Below, piece after piece: positions 35,238 to 45,300 of a stretch of 64,000 nucleotides of DNA. The stretch is from NCBI RefSeq assembly GCF_016889705.1, contig NZ_CP069526.1, positions 9,514,001 through 9,578,000 on the forward strand, written 5' to 3'. The translations under genes were made by a program, and so were the position numbers. The stretch comes from Amycolatopsis sp. FDAARGOS 1241 (GTDB taxonomy: Bacteria; Actinomycetota; Actinomycetes; Mycobacteriales; Pseudonocardiaceae). Each line of letters starts with the position of its first letter. The stretch's first letter is position 1. The notes beneath the pieces are model-generated. The model searched no databases, was not told the DNA's origin, and saw only the letters and a program-made list of their open reading frames with translations.

Positions 35238-36297
35238 ATGTTGTTCATCCGATCAACGGTGACGGTTGATCGACATCTGGAAAAAGAGTCTCCCCCTGTT
35301 GCGGAAAAGCCCATGGCCGGATCCGTGGTGGCTGTGGTGGCCGCGCTCATCGCCGGAACCACCACGTCCGTGGCCGCCGCGGAACGGCTGGCACCCCCCT
35401 TCTTCCAAGGCACCGCGGATGGCGGTGTGACCACGGCGAAGAGTGATCCGGCGAAGGTCAAGAACTGCGCCGACCCGAAAAGGGTGAGCCGTTCGGCACG
35501 GCGACCCCGCAGGAAGCCGGGCTCGACCCGGCGGTGCTGGAGCAATTGGCGATCACGCACCTGCTTTCGCTGCAGCGCACGCTTTACGTGCTGCGGTTCG
35601 GCTGCCTGGTGAAGACCGGCGCGCTGAACGCGGTGTTCGAGAACACGCCGCAGCACGTGTGGAGCATGACGAAGGGCTTCTCCACGGCGGTGATCGGCCG
35701 GGCCGTGACCATGGGTATCTGCGACGTGCACGACACCGTCGGCAAGTACTTCCCCGACCTCGGCGACGCGGTGCACCGGTCCGTGACCGCGCAGCAGCTT
35801 CTGCAGCACACGTCGGGCGTGAAGATGAACTGGGCCAACGAAATCCCGGGCATCGAGTTCGACCGCGTGAAGGTGTGGGGTTCCGCGCCGATGCAGCGCG
35901 CGCCCGGCACGTACTTCGAGTACAGCCAGAACGGCCCGGCGACCGTGAACGCGATGGCCGAGAAGAGCATGCAGCAGCACGGGTACAAGGACTTCCAGGA
36001 CTTCGCGCAGCGCGAGCTGTTCGACGAGATCGGCATCGACCGCGACAACTACTTCTGGATGCGCGACCAGGCCGGGCACACCGAGGGCTACGCCGGCCTT
36101 CACATGCGACCGATCGACATCGCGCGATTCTCCTTGCTGGAGCAGAACAACGGCGTCTACGGCGGGCGGCGGCTGATCTCGCCGGAGTTCATGCGCGAAG
36201 CCGGCGCGGGTTCGGAGGCGAACCCCGGCTTCGGTTACCAGAGGCCGACCTGGTGCGCGTGATGGCGCACACGGGACCGTTCGTGCTGTACAACTGA
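35238..36297 (+). pseudogene. Beta-lactamase/esterase-family (serine hydrolase) remnant
   Basis: The N-terminal part from ATG 35238 or 35313 has a signal-like segment (SVVAVVAALIAGTTTSVAAAE) and shifts frame near 35480, where restoring one G would join DPKK to GEPFGTATPQEAGLDP. The main part keeps the SxxK motif in VWSMTKGFS and YSQNG as the YxN motif, then ends at 36260 after FGYQRPTWCA. Another frame continues to AHTGPFVLYN at 36297, suggesting a deletion near the C-terminus. Probably an inactive secreted serine esterase or beta-lactamase-like protein. Confidence 0.72.
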
Positions 36298-36303
36298 CCG
36301 GCT

Positions 36304-36335
36304 CCCGGGGTGGCCGCGGGGGCGGCCACCCCGGG
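36304..36335. terminator. Bidirectional hairpin between convergent genes
   Basis: A 14-bp perfect stem (36304-36317 with 36322-36335) with a G4 loop. It lies between the beta-lactamase remnant and the leftward MBL gene ending at 36341. Confidence 0.65.
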
Positions 36336-36340
36336 GTTCG

Positions 36341-36976
36341 TCACAGCTGCGTGGCGACGCCGCGCTCCACGACCTGCACCTCGGTGCCCTGCGGCGCCAG
36401 GCTTTCGAACAGCCCGTAGTGCAGGGCCGGGCTCGAGAGCACTGCTTCGTGGATCGGCACGGACTTGCGCGGCGCGACGGCGCGCAGGAAGTCCACGGCC
36501 TCGCCGGCCTTGAGCCACGGCGCACCCGTCGGCAGGCCGAGCACGTCGATCTTCTGCTCCGGCACGAAGAACGAGTCGCCCGGGTGGTAGAAGGCGCCGT
36601 GGTCGAGGATGTAACCGATGTTCGGGATCACCGGGATGTCGCTGTGGATCACGGCGTGCTCGCCGCCGACGACGTTGACCGCAGTGCCCCCGATCTCGAA
36701 GGCGTCACCGGGGTTCGCGACTTCGTACTGAAAGTTCAGCTTCTGCACGGTCTCGACCGACCCCGGGTCGACGATCAGCTTGGCGTCCGGGTTCGCCGCC
36801 AGCAGCTTCGGCAGGCGTTCGCCGTCGATGTGGTCGAAGTGCTGGTGGGTGATGAGGACGGCGGACAGCTCGCGTTCGCCCTCGAAATCGGTGGAGAACG
36901 CGCCCGGGTCGATCAGGATCCGTTCGGCATCGGTCTCCAGCAGCACGCAGGCATGTCCGAAATGGACGATCCGCAT
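36341..36976 (-). CDS. MBL-fold metal-dependent hydrolase (UlaG-like)
   Basis: A protein of 211 residues. The metal motif THQHFDHIDGERLP, the opening HFGHACVLLET and ILIDPGAF are typical of UlaG/L-ascorbate-6-phosphate-lactonase-type members, and GDSFFVPEQ carries the later aspartate. The substrate is unknown. It is 28 nt downstream of the ArsR-type gene on the same strand, so the two probably form an operon and the regulator may control it. Confidence 0.8.
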   Translation of the reverse strand: MRIVHFGHACVLLETDAERILIDPGAFSTDFEGERELSAVLITHQHFDHIDGERLPKLLAANPDAKLIVDPGSVETVQKLNFQYEVANPGDAFEIGGTAVNVVGGEHAVIHSDIPVIPNIGYILDHGAFYHPGDSFFVPEQKIDVLGLPTGAPWLKAGEAVDFLRAVAPRKSVPIHEAVLSSPALHYGLFESLAPQGTEVQVVERGVATQL

Positions 36977-37004
36977 CAGGATTCTCCTTCACACGTGGTC
37001 ACAT

Positions 37005-37931
37005 TCACCCTATGCCCGCCCACAGCGCGTCGCCAAGCTCGGTCCGCCGGTAGAGCACCCGGTGCCCGCGGCGCGTCGCCGTCGCCAATCCCGCTGCTCG
37101 CAGCGCCGTGAGGTGCGCGGAAACGGTCGCCTTGGCCAGCCCGAGCCGCTGTGCGAGCTCCGTCGTGGCCGCCGGCCGGTCCAGGGCGGTGAGCAAGATC
37201 GCCTTCGTCCGGCCCACCACGGCGGCCAGCGCTTCGGGCGCCAGCGCGGGCTCCGTCCACAGCGCGGCCACGCCTCGCGCGGGGTACAACACCGTCGGCT
37301 GCCACGGCGGCACCGCCACGACTCCCACCGACGGCCAGGCGAACACGCTCGGCACGAGCAGCAACCCCCGGTCGTCCAGCGTCAACCGCTCCCGCGCCGC
37401 TACGTCGACCAGCACCGTGTCCCCGGCGACGCGGATCTGCGGGTGCAGTGTCTCGAACACCCGCCGGACGCCGTGCTCGCCCAGCACCTGCGTGCGGTAC
37501 GCGATGTCGCCCGCGATGACCTCGTGCAGCCGCGCCCAGTGCGGTTCGACGCTCGCGCGCCAGACGGCCTCCAACTGGTCGGCCAGCAGGTCCCGCGCCC
37601 GTTCGGGATCCCGCGGCAGCACCCCGAGGTCGGCGTCCACCATCCCCAGCTCCAGCGCCACCTGCTCCGGCGGCGTCCGGCGGACCACCCCGAGCTGCTC
37701 CTCCACCGTGGTCTCGGCCGACTCGGGCGGCGGGCTGAGGAACTCGGTGAGGTAGTGACGCGCCCCGAGCACCGCCTCGAGCTCCGGCACGGCCGGCCTC
37801 GGGCCGTGCAGCCACTCGGCCGCCCCGGGCAACCGCCGCCTGCCCAGCGCCACCCGCACCACGCCCACCGCCTCCTCCAGCGGCGACCCGGCGAACCACA
37901 ACCCGGCGGGACTGAGCACGAGCTCGAGCAT
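37005..37931 (-). CDS. ArsR-type regulator with large N-terminal domain (DUF5937-like)
   Basis: A protein of 308 residues. The C-terminal 90 residues are a winged helix of ArsR type: AILLTALDRPAATTELAQRLGLA followed by SAHLTALRAAGLATATRRGHRVLY. The N-terminal 200 residues match the DUF5937-like pattern seen with such helices in actinomycetes (FVFAWPSVGVV-like region near 210). The ATG at 37931 is the only start giving the family-like MLELVLSPAGLWF opening. It likely regulates itself and the MBL gene. Confidence 0.75.
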   Translation of the reverse strand: MLELVLSPAGLWFAGSPLEEAVGVVRVALGRRRLPGAAEWLHGPRPAVPELEAVLGARHYLTEFLSPPPESAETTVEEQLGVVRRTPPEQVALELGMVDADLGVLPRDPERARDLLADQLEAVWRASVEPHWARLHEVIAGDIAYRTQVLGEHGVRRVFETLHPQIRVAGDTVLVDVAARERLTLDDRGLLLVPSVFAWPSVGVVAVPPWQPTVLYPARGVAALWTEPALAPEALAAVVGRTKAILLTALDRPAATTELAQRLGLAKATVSAHLTALRAAGLATATRRGHRVLYRRTELGDALWAGIG

Positions 37932-38039
37932 GGATTCGGGTTTAGCCGAATGACCGGGCGCCGGCCATCGCGGCGGCTTCGCCCTCGCGCGCTGCCCGTC
38001 GGGCCGCATCCGCACCGACGGCGTGCACCCGCGCCGAGC

Positions 38040-39000
38040 GGCCCTGATGGGGGAATAGCCCTGGGACCGGAGAACTGCTCTTGCGGGAAACGGTCCCGGT
38101 GGGAGACCGGCCCCCAGCCTCCGAGACGCAGGGTGCGGGCAAAGCCGGGTGGTGTTCCGAGCAGGGCGAGGGCTTTTGGCGTCGCGGGCGGTGCGGCACC
38201 TGGCGTTGCCCGAGAAACGGGCCCGCTCGTGACGGCGACGAGCAGGTGACGCGCTGTGGAGCAATGGCAGCCCCTCTCGGGTCAAACTCCACTGGGTCCG
38301 CGACGTCACCTACATCGAGGACCCCAGAGCCCGCGCCGGGATGTGCCAGTGGCGGCGGACGTGGTGTGCGATGCGGGCGGGATGCGCCCAGGCACCGGTG
38401 ACGCTGGTGCGGCCGAGTGCCGCGTGGGTGGTGTGTTTCCGCTGGTGGCCTGGATGGCTGGCACTGGATGCACGACGCCTGGGGTTGCCTGGGGGAAACG
38501 ATCGGGTGGCCGCGGAACCCACCCGAGGCGCGAGCTGGGTGGTGTTTTGTTCGCGGCGGCCGTGGCCACGGTTGTGGCTGGTGTGGTGGGAATCTCGTGT
38601 CTGGGCAGGGTCTCGAGCAGCCGGTGGAGCGGTGCTGGTTTTGCACGGCGAACACGTAGTAGACGCTGCGGGCGTGCCGGTTGTGGGCGGTGGTGTGCAC
38701 GGCGTCGGCGGTGACGACCACAGGTGTCCGGCAGCCGCGGGAACCACACGACGCTGCCGGAACCCTGCCCTCCAAAAGGGCGCCCTCGTTCCGTTCCACC
38801 GGCGTGTCCGACCAAACCGGCGAAATGGGCCGCTGAGAGCCGAGTAGTCCACACCTTGGCCGGCCTGTGGGCCACTTCGGGCGAGCGCTCAAAAGTCCTG
38901 TTCAACGCACTCAGGACGCTGGCGACCCCTACGACAGCCGCCGGCGAGATGTCGAAGACCGCCGGAGCATCAGCCGCTGGCGGGTACGAAAGTGCCGGCA
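38040..39000. mobile_element. Scrambled insertion-sequence remnant (ISAs1-like pieces)
   Basis: No intact gene is seen in 37932-39094. Short pieces recall ISAs1-family transposases: on the minus strand FDISPAAVVGVASVLSAL (about 38902-38955) and TPVVVTADAVHTTAHN with YYVFAVQNQ (38635-38721), and on the plus strand the typical C-terminal HWVRDVTYIEDP near 38290-38325. Pieces in opposite orientation imply an inversion or two nested remnants. Clear ends and target duplications were not found. Confidence 0.45.
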
Positions 39001-39094
39001 AGACCTCACAGCGGACACCAAGCCTTCAGCCGCCGAACATTCGGGCACAACCGAATCACTATCCGAACACCCCCGCCCGGCGAAGGTCGAACGC

Positions 39095-40252
39095 ATGCTC
39101 ACCACCACGTATTGGCGCTGGTCAGCCGGGGTGCAGCTCGCGCGGCTGCCGACCGCGATGGCGCCGCTGGCGTTCACGTCGCTGACCACAGCGGTGACCG
39201 GGTCGTACCGGCTCGGCGGGGTCCTGATGGCGGTCTACGCCGTCGCGGAGATGGCGGGTGCCGTGCCGGTCGGGCGGGTGCTGGATCGCGTCGGTGCGGC
39301 GCGCGGGCTGCGGGTGTTGCTCGTGCTGGTCGCCGCGGGAACGGCCGGCCTGGCCCTCGCGGCGGCGAGTGGCGCGAGCGGACCGGTGCTGCTCGCCCTC
39401 GTGGTCCTGCCGGGGCTCGCGGGCGGCGGGCTCTCGGGTGGCTTCCGCTCCCTGCTGGCCACGGTCGTGCGCCCCGACCAGCTCACCCGGGCCATCGCGG
39501 TGGACGCGATGCTCCTCGACGGCGTGCTGGTGGCCGGGCCGCTCCTCGTGGGGGCGCTCGTCCTCACCGGTCCCCTCGCGCCGTTGTTCGCGATGGCCGC
39601 CGCGGGCGCCGGGGCGGCCGTGCTCGTGCCGAAGCGGACAGCGGACCGCGCCACCACCAGAGTGAAAGTGCCCCTCGTCGCCTGCCTGCCCTGGCTGGCC
39701 TGCCAGTTCACCGTCGGCCTGCTGCTGTCCACGATCGAGGTCGCGCCCCTGCCCCTGGTCCAGTGCCTCGGCGCGCCCGCGGCCGCGGCGCCCGTGGTCG
39801 TGGCCGTGCTCTGCGGCGCAAGCATCGCCGGCAGCGCGGTCTACGCGTGGCGTGGCCGCGGCGGTCCCCGGCTCTTCCTCACCGCGTTCGTCGCCGGCGG
39901 CGCGCTCGTCGCGGCGAACCTCGGCTGGGCGGGCTTGATCACCGGCGTCGTGCTTGTCGGCGCCGCGACGGGACCGCTCGTGACGATCGCGTCCGTCCGC
40001 ATCCAGCGTCTCCTTCCCGAGAACCGCCGGTCGGAGGGGTTTTCGGTGTCGTTCACGGTCCAGTCGTGCGGGTACGGGCTGGGATCGCTGGCCATCGGGG
40101 TCCTGCCGCTGTGGCTGGCACCGCTGCCCGGCGTTGCGGCTGCCGCGATCACGATCGGGTGGCTCCGGAACCCCTTTCGCCCAGGTGGCCGCCGGTGCGA
40201 TGCTGACGCGGAGTCTCGGGCGACTATTGGCACTGCGTCAGCAACCTCGTAG
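39095..40252 (+). CDS. MFS-type membrane transporter
   Basis: A membrane protein of 385 residues with about ten to twelve hydrophobic segments, of the major facilitator type. AVPVGRVLDRVGAARGLRVLL corresponds to the conserved loop between helices 2 and 3. No substrate-specific feature is seen; efflux is common in relatives. The ATG at 39095 has a GAAGG site upstream. The gene precedes, but is not overlapped by, an aldehyde dehydrogenase gene. Confidence 0.8.
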   Translation: MLTTTYWRWSAGVQLARLPTAMAPLAFTSLTTAVTGSYRLGGVLMAVYAVAEMAGAVPVGRVLDRVGAARGLRVLLVLVAAGTAGLALAAASGASGPVLLALVVLPGLAGGGLSGGFRSLLATVVRPDQLTRAIAVDAMLLDGVLVAGPLLVGALVLTGPLAPLFAMAAAGAGAAVLVPKRTADRATTRVKVPLVACLPWLACQFTVGLLLSTIEVAPLPLVQCLGAPAAAAPVVVAVLCGASIAGSAVYAWRGRGGPRLFLTAFVAGGALVAANLGWAGLITGVVLVGAATGPLVTIASVRIQRLLPENRRSEGFSVSFTVQSCGYGLGSLAIGVLPLWLAPLPGVAAAAITIGWLRNPFRPGGRRCDADAESRATIGTASATS

Positions 40253-40288
40253 CCTGAAGAACAACGCCGAAGAGCAGGGGAGACGCCG

Positions 40289-41785
40289 ATGACCGCCGTC
40301 CAGCCGAACCCGACCTCGGTCGGGGAGACCTTCGATTCGCTGAGCCCGGCGACCGACGAGGTCGTGGGCACGTACCCGGTGCACACCGCCGCGGACGTGC
40401 GCGCGGCGGTCGACCGCGCACGCGTGGCGGCCGGGTGGTGGGACGGGCTGGGCTTCGCGGGGCGCGCCGACCGGTTGCGGCAGTGGAAGGGCGTGCTCAC
40501 GCGGCGGCTCCCGCAGCTGTGCCAGGTGGTGCGCGACGAGACGGGCAAACCGATCGCCGACGCACAGCTCGAAAGCGTCCTCGCCATCGAGCACATCGCG
40601 TGGGCCGCGAAGCACGCGCGCAAGTACCTCGGCCGGCAGCGCCGCTCGGCCGGGCTGCTGATGTCGAACCAGGCCGCGACGGTCGAGTACCGCCCACTCG
40701 GCGTGGTCGGCGTGATCGGCCCGTGGAACTACCCCGTGTACACACCGCTCGGCTCGATCACGTACGCGCTGGCCGCCGGCAACGCCGTGGTCTTCAAGCC
40801 CAGCGAGTACACGCCGGGCGTCGGGAAGTGGCTGGTCGATGCGTTCGCCGAGATCGTGCCGGAGCAGCCGGTGCTGCAACTGGTCACCGGCTTCGGCGAG
40901 ACGGGCGGCGCGCTGGTCACGTCGGGCGTCGACAAGATCGCCTTCACCGGGTCGACCGCGACGGGCAAGAAGATCATGGCCGCCGCCGCGAACACGCTCA
41001 CCCCGGTCGTGATCGAGGCCGGCGGCAAGGACCCGGTGCTCGTCGACGCGGACGCCAACCTCGACGCCGCCGCCGACGCCACCGTCTGGGGTGCCTTCTC
41101 CAACTCCGGCCAGACGTGCATCGGCGTCGAGCGCGTGTACGTCCACGAGCGCGTGCACGACGCGTTCGTCGCGAAGGTGCTGGAGAAGAGCAAGGACGTG
41201 CGCGCCGGCTCCGACGAGGACGCGCAGTACGGCCCGGTCACCATGCCGTCGCAGCTCGCGGTGATCCGGCGGCACATCGCCGACGCCATCGAACGCGGCG
41301 GACGCGCGGTGCTCGGCGGGGTGGACAGCGTCGGTGATCGTTATGCCCAGCCCACCGTGCTGGTCGACGTGCCGGAGGACTCCGAGGCCGTGCGCGAGGA
41401 GACGTTCGGCCCAACGGTGACCATCGCCAAGGTCCGCGACATGGACGAAGCCGTCGAAAAGGCCAACGCCACCACCTACGGCCTCGGCTCCACCGTGTTC
41501 TCCAAGTCGCGCGGTGTCGAACTCGCCTCGAAGCTGCGCACCGGGATGACGTCGATCAACGCGCCGCTCTCGTTCGCCGGCATCGCTTCGCTGCCGTTCG
41601 GGGGCGTCGGCGACTCCGGGTTCGGCCGCATCCACGGCCCGGAGGGGCTGCGCGAGTTCGCGCGCACCAAGGCCGTCGCGCGGCAGCGCTTCACCGCGCC
41701 GGTGACCCTTACTTCGTTCAGCCGCAAGGAATCCACCGACGCACTGGTCGCCAAGCTCATCACGATCATGCACGGCAAGCGCTAG
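40289..41785 (+). CDS. Aldehyde dehydrogenase family protein
   Basis: An aldehyde dehydrogenase of 498 residues. [12 protein letters not shown], the nucleotide loop [23 protein letters not shown] and the catalytic cysteine in [14 protein letters not shown] are present, along with [10 protein letters not shown]. The DETGKP and AAKHARKYL regions resemble succinate-semialdehyde or generic aldehyde dehydrogenases. A GGGGAG site precedes the ATG. The neighbours encode flavin oxidases, so it may act on an aldehyde produced by the GMC enzyme at 43257; that link is speculative. Confidence 0.88.
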   Translation: MTAVQPNPTSVGETFDSLSPATDEVVGTYPVHTAADVRAAVDRARVAAGWWDGLGFAGRADRLRQWKGVLTRRLPQLCQVVRDETGKPIADAQLESVLAIEHIAWAAKHARKYLGRQRRSAGLLMSNQAATVEYRPLGVVGVIGPWNYPVYTPLGSITYALAAGNAVVFKPSEYTPGVGKWLVDAFAEIVPEQPVLQLVTGFGETGGALVTSGVDKIAFTGSTATGKKIMAAAANTLTPVVIEAGGKDPVLVDADANLDAAADATVWGAFSNSGQTCIGVERVYVHERVHDAFVAKVLEKSKDVRAGSDEDAQYGPVTMPSQLAVIRRHIADAIERGGRAVLGGVDSVGDRYAQPTVLVDVPEDSEAVREETFGPTVTIAKVRDMDEAVEKANATTYGLGSTVFSKSRGVELASKLRTGMTSINAPLSFAGIASLPFGGVGDSGFGRIHGPEGLREFARTKAVARQRFTAPVTLTSFSRKESTDALVAKLITIMHGKR

Positions 41786-41841
41786 GGTCGAGGCCGCGAC
41801 CCGGGGTTCCGGGGCGCGTCCCGCACCCAGAAAGAGCCCGC

Positions 41842-43005
41842 ATGACGCGCTACGGCGACTTCCAGAACGAGATCTACTTCGCCGGGCTCACCGGCCGCGT
41901 CCCGACCATGCCGATGGTCTACGCCGACCTCGAAGCCCGTGCGGCGCAGGCACTTCCGCCGTCCGTGCTGTCCTATGTGGCCGGTGGGGCCGGTGACGAG
42001 CGCACCCAGCGCGGCAACGTCGAAGCGTTCTCGCGCTGGGGCCTGGTGCCGCGGATGTTCGTCGGGGCGAAGGACCGTGACCTGTCGGTGGAGCTGTTCG
42101 GGCTCAAGCTGCCGTCGCCGCTGTTCCTGGCACCGGTGGGCGTGATCGGCCTCTGCGCGCAGGACGGCCACGGCGATCTGGCGACCGCTCAAGCCGCCGC
42201 GCGCACGGGGGTGCCGATGGTCGCGTCCACGCTGTCCGTCGACGCGATGGAGCGGATCGTGCCGGAATTCGGGGACACGCCGGGCTTTTTCCAGCTCTAC
42301 ACGCCGACGAACCGCGACCTGGCGGCGTCTCTGGTGCAGCGCGCGGAGGCGGCGGGGTTCAAGGGCATCGTGGTCACGCTCGACACGTGGGTCACCGGGT
42401 GGCGGCCGCGGGATCTGTCCACCGCCAACTTCCCGCAGCTGCGCGGCCACTGCCTCGCGAACTACTTCACCGACCCGGTGTTCCGTTCGCTGCTGGGGAA
42501 GGCGCCCGAGGACGACCCCATGGCGGCGGTCGGGCTGTGGGCGCAGCTGTTCGGCAACCCGCTGACCTGGGACGACCTGCCGTGGTTGCGGTCGCTGACG
42601 AAGCTGCCCCTGATCGTGAAGGGCATCCAGCACCCGGACGACGCCCGCCGCGCCATCGACGGCGGCGTCGACGGCATCTACTGCTCAAACCACGGCGGCC
42701 GCCAGGCCAACGGCGGCCTCCCGGCCCTCGACTGCCTTGCCTCGGTCGTCGACGTATCCGGCGACACCCCGGTCCTGTTCGACTCGGGCATCCGCTCCGG
42801 GGCCGACGTGGTCAAGGCGCTGGCCCTCGGCGCCCGCGCCGTCGGTGTCGGGCGACCCTACGCGTGGGGCCTCGCCCTCGGTGGCGCGGACGGCGCCGTC
42901 CACGTCCTGCGCACCCTCCTGGCCGAAACCGACCTGATCATGGCCGTCGACGGCTACCCCACCCTCGCCGACCTCACGCGGGACAGCTTGCGGAAAGTCG
43001 GTTAG
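41842..43005 (+). CDS. L-lactate 2-monooxygenase-like FMN enzyme
   Basis: An alpha-hydroxy-acid oxidising flavoenzyme of 387 residues. It matches the mycobacterial lactate 2-monooxygenase as I remember it along its length: [36 protein letters not shown]-type segment [16 protein letters not shown], the FMN-contact lysine in [14 protein letters not shown], the catalytic histidine in [16 protein letters not shown], and [18 protein letters not shown]. It would convert lactate to acetate, CO2 and water, or oxidise another 2-hydroxy acid. A GAAAGAG site precedes the ATG. Confidence 0.88.
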   Translation: MTRYGDFQNEIYFAGLTGRVPTMPMVYADLEARAAQALPPSVLSYVAGGAGDERTQRGNVEAFSRWGLVPRMFVGAKDRDLSVELFGLKLPSPLFLAPVGVIGLCAQDGHGDLATAQAAARTGVPMVASTLSVDAMERIVPEFGDTPGFFQLYTPTNRDLAASLVQRAEAAGFKGIVVTLDTWVTGWRPRDLSTANFPQLRGHCLANYFTDPVFRSLLGKAPEDDPMAAVGLWAQLFGNPLTWDDLPWLRSLTKLPLIVKGIQHPDDARRAIDGGVDGIYCSNHGGRQANGGLPALDCLASVVDVSGDTPVLFDSGIRSGADVVKALALGARAVGVGRPYAWGLALGGADGAVHVLRTLLAETDLIMAVDGYPTLADLTRDSLRKVG

Positions 43006-43250
43006 GTCCGACCCAAGCCGGTGCTCGCCTGGGTCCGACCCCAGGCTGGGGACAACTTGCTGGGTCGGACCCATGTTGGGGGCGACTTGCTGGGTCGGAC
43101 CCAGGCTGCGGGCGACTCGCTGGGTCCGACCCAAGCGGGGGTAACTGACTGGCTCGGACCCAAGCGGGGACGACTCGCTGGGTCCGACCCAAGCTGGGGG
43201 TAACTGACTGGGTCGGACCCACGCTGCGGACACCGGCTTGGGCTCGACCT
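43004..43250. repeat. Tandem array of palindromic 29-31 nt repeats
   Basis: About eight units follow each other between two convergent genes. Units with TGGGTC/TGGCTC cores begin near 43030, 43061, 43091, 43121, 43150, 43179, 43209 and (weakly) 43238, with a partial unit at 43004. Each core is the palindrome TGGGTC-C/G-GACCCA followed by a variable G-rich tail of the type AGCTGGGGCGACTTGC. Every unit can form a hairpin. The array starts at the lactate-monooxygenase-like gene's stop and ends just before the GMC oxidoreductase stop. Confidence 0.85.
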
Positions 43251-43256
43251 GACGGC

Positions 43257-44843
43257 CTATGCGGACCGGCCGCGGATCAGGTCGGCGGCCTTTTCGGCGA
43301 CCATGATCGTCGGGGCGTTGGTGTTGCCGCGCGGGACGACGGGCATGACCGAGGCGTCCACGACGCGCAGGCCGTCGATCCCGCGCACCTTCAGCGCCGG
43401 GTCGACGACCGCGCGCTCGTCCGTGCCCATCGCGCACGTGCCGACCGGGTGGTAGAGCGTCTGGGTGTTCTCCCGCAGGTGCTCCGTCAACGCGTCGTCG
43501 GACAGGTCGTGGGTTTCCGGCAGGAAGGGCTTGTCCAGGAAGCGCGCGAGCGCGCCCGACTTGCCGATCTCGATGAGTGAGCGCAACGCGGCCTTCATGG
43601 TCTCGAGATCGATCGGCTCGGCGTAGTAGGCCGGGTCGATCTCGGGTTTCCACAAGGGATTCGCGGACTTGAGGCGGAGCCGGCCGCGGCTGGCGACGTC
43701 GACGAGGGTCGCCGCGGAGGTGAAGCCCGGGACGGTCGGTTCGCGCAGGCCGTTGTCGTAGAAGAGCGTGGGGGCGACGTGGATCTGCATGTCAGGAGCC
43801 GAAATCCCGTCGCGCGTCTCGTAGAACGCGCCCGCCTCGCCGATGTTCGACGCCAGCGGCCCGCGGCGCGTCAGCTGCCAGCGCACGAGGCCGGCGGGCG
43901 TCGCCGCGTCGACGAGGTCGGTGGTGCCGTTGGTCGACCAGATGATCCCGGCGGCCGGGTGGTCGTGCAGGTTCTCGCCGACGCCCGGCAGGCCCGCGAC
44001 GACATCGATGCCCCGCTCCCGCAGGTGCTCCGCCGGACCGACGCCCGAGAGCATCAGCAGCTGCGGCGAGTTGATCGCGCCACCCGAGAGCAGCACCTCG
44101 GCGTTCGCGCGGGCCGTTACCTCGACGCCCTTGTGCAGGTAGGCGACGCCGACGGCGCGCGTCCCCTCGAACAGGATCCGCGTCGCCTGCGCGTGGGTGT
44201 GGACGGTCAGGTTGGGCCGGTCCAACGCGGGCCGCAGGTACGCGTCGGCGGTCGACCAGCGGCGGCCGCGCTTGCACGTCACCTGGTAGAGGCCCGCGCC
44301 CTCCTGGGACTCGCCGTTGAAGTCGTCCGTGTGCTTCAAGCCCCAGGCCACGGCGCTGTCGACCCACGCGCTCGACAGCTCGTGGGTGAAACGGCGGTCT
44401 TCGACGTGCAGCGGCCCGTCGGTGCCGTGCAGCGGGCCGCCGAGGCGCTGGTTGCCCTCGGCTCGCTTGAAGTACGGCAGCACGTCGTCCCAGCCCCAGC
44501 CGGTGGCGCCGTGGGCATCGCGCCAGCCGTCGTAGTCGGCGCGGTTGCCGCGGATGTAGATCATGGCGTTGATCGACGAGCAGCCGCCGAGCATCTTGCC
44601 GCGCGGCCAGTACGCGGGCTTGCCGGTGTGCTTCTGCTCGACGGTCTCGTAGTTCCAGTCCCACTTGGTCTTGAACAGCGACGCGAACGCGGCGGGGATG
44701 TGGATCTCGTCGGCGGTGTCCTCGCCGCCCGCCTCGAGCAGCAGCACCTGGGCGGCCGGGTCCTCGCTCAGCCGCGCCGCGAGCACGCACCCCGCGCTCC
44801 CCGCGCCGACGATGACGTAGTCGAAGGACTCCTGACCGGCCAC
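43257..44843 (-). CDS. GMC-family FAD oxidoreductase (choline-dehydrogenase-like)
   Basis: A flavoprotein of 528 residues. [19 protein letters not shown] is the FAD-binding Rossmann motif, [19 protein letters not shown] is GMC signature 1, and [15 protein letters not shown] is signature 2. The catalytic histidine lies in [12 protein letters not shown], with a second polar residue in [20 protein letters not shown]. It oxidises an alcohol to an aldehyde; choline-type substrates are common among close relatives, but specificity is not provable. GGAGG lies upstream of the GTG start at 44843. Confidence 0.88.
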   Translation of the reverse strand: MAGQESFDYVIVGAGSAGCVLAARLSEDPAAQVLLLEAGGEDTADEIHIPAAFASLFKTKWDWNYETVEQKHTGKPAYWPRGKMLGGCSSINAMIYIRGNRADYDGWRDAHGATGWGWDDVLPYFKRAEGNQRLGGPLHGTDGPLHVEDRRFTHELSSAWVDSAVAWGLKHTDDFNGESQEGAGLYQVTCKRGRRWSTADAYLRPALDRPNLTVHTHAQATRILFEGTRAVGVAYLHKGVEVTARANAEVLLSGGAINSPQLLMLSGVGPAEHLRERGIDVVAGLPGVGENLHDHPAAGIIWSTNGTTDLVDAATPAGLVRWQLTRRGPLASNIGEAGAFYETRDGISAPDMQIHVAPTLFYDNGLREPTVPGFTSAATLVDVASRGRLRLKSANPLWKPEIDPAYYAEPIDLETMKAALRSLIEIGKSGALARFLDKPFLPETHDLSDDALTEHLRENTQTLYHPVGTCAMGTDERAVVDPALKVRGIDGLRVVDASVMPVVPRGNTNAPTIMVAEKAADLIRGRSA

Positions 44844-45060
44844 AATGCCTCCAGCTGCTCATGTTGGCGTGCTGTCAACGACTCATCATGGCGCAGCACG
44901 CGGGCCGGGGAAAGGCCCCGCGAGCAGCATCCTCCAGCCGCGCGGTGCGGGCCAGTTGTGACCTGCGCTGCTGTCCCCGGCACCGGACGGGCGCCGGCCG
45001 CCGCCGGTCAAGTACGCTGCGGACGTACCCACGACCTGCGTGAATAAGGAGCAGCCTGCC

Positions 45061-45300
45061 GTGGCCCGAGTCGTCGTCGACGTCATGCCGAAACCCGAGA
45101 TCCTCGACCCGCAGGGCCAGGCGGTGGCCCGCGCGCTGCCGCGGCTGGGGTTCACCGGCGTCACGGAAGTGCGCCAGGGCAAGCACTTCGAGCTCGAGGT
45201 CGACGACACCGTCGACGACGAGACGCTCGCCAAGATCGCCGAGGGTTTTCTCGCGAACCCCGTGATCGAGCAGTGGACGATCCGGCGGGTGGACGCGTGA
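45061..45300 (+). CDS. purS: Phosphoribosylformylglycinamidine synthase subunit PurS
   Basis: A protein of 79 residues, the usual PurS size. [20 protein letters not shown] and [20 protein letters not shown] are family hallmarks. PurS bridges PurQ and PurL in the three-part FGAM synthase complex. The GTG at 45061 is preferred, with AAGGAG at 45046-45051; a GTG at 45040 would place that site inside the coding region. Its stop overlaps purQ. Confidence 0.92.
   Translation: MARVVVDVMPKPEILDPQGQAVARALPRLGFTGVTEVRQGKHFELEVDDTVDDETLAKIAEGFLANPVIEQWTIRRVDA

Noticed and set aside
43004..43250. CRISPR array at the 43-kb repeats
   Set aside because: Units are contiguous 29-31 nt repeats without unique spacers, and no cas genes are nearby.
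42685..43653. 322-codon minus-strand frame with repeated LGSDPASRPQ-like peptide
   Set aside because: The peptide repeat is only the translation of the palindromic DNA array and runs through two real genes in other frames.
40289..44843. Choline-to-betaine (BetA/BetB) gene pair
   Set aside because: The GMC oxidoreductase and aldehyde dehydrogenase are separated by another gene, lie on opposite strands, and lack a choline transporter or BetI; specificity cannot be supported.
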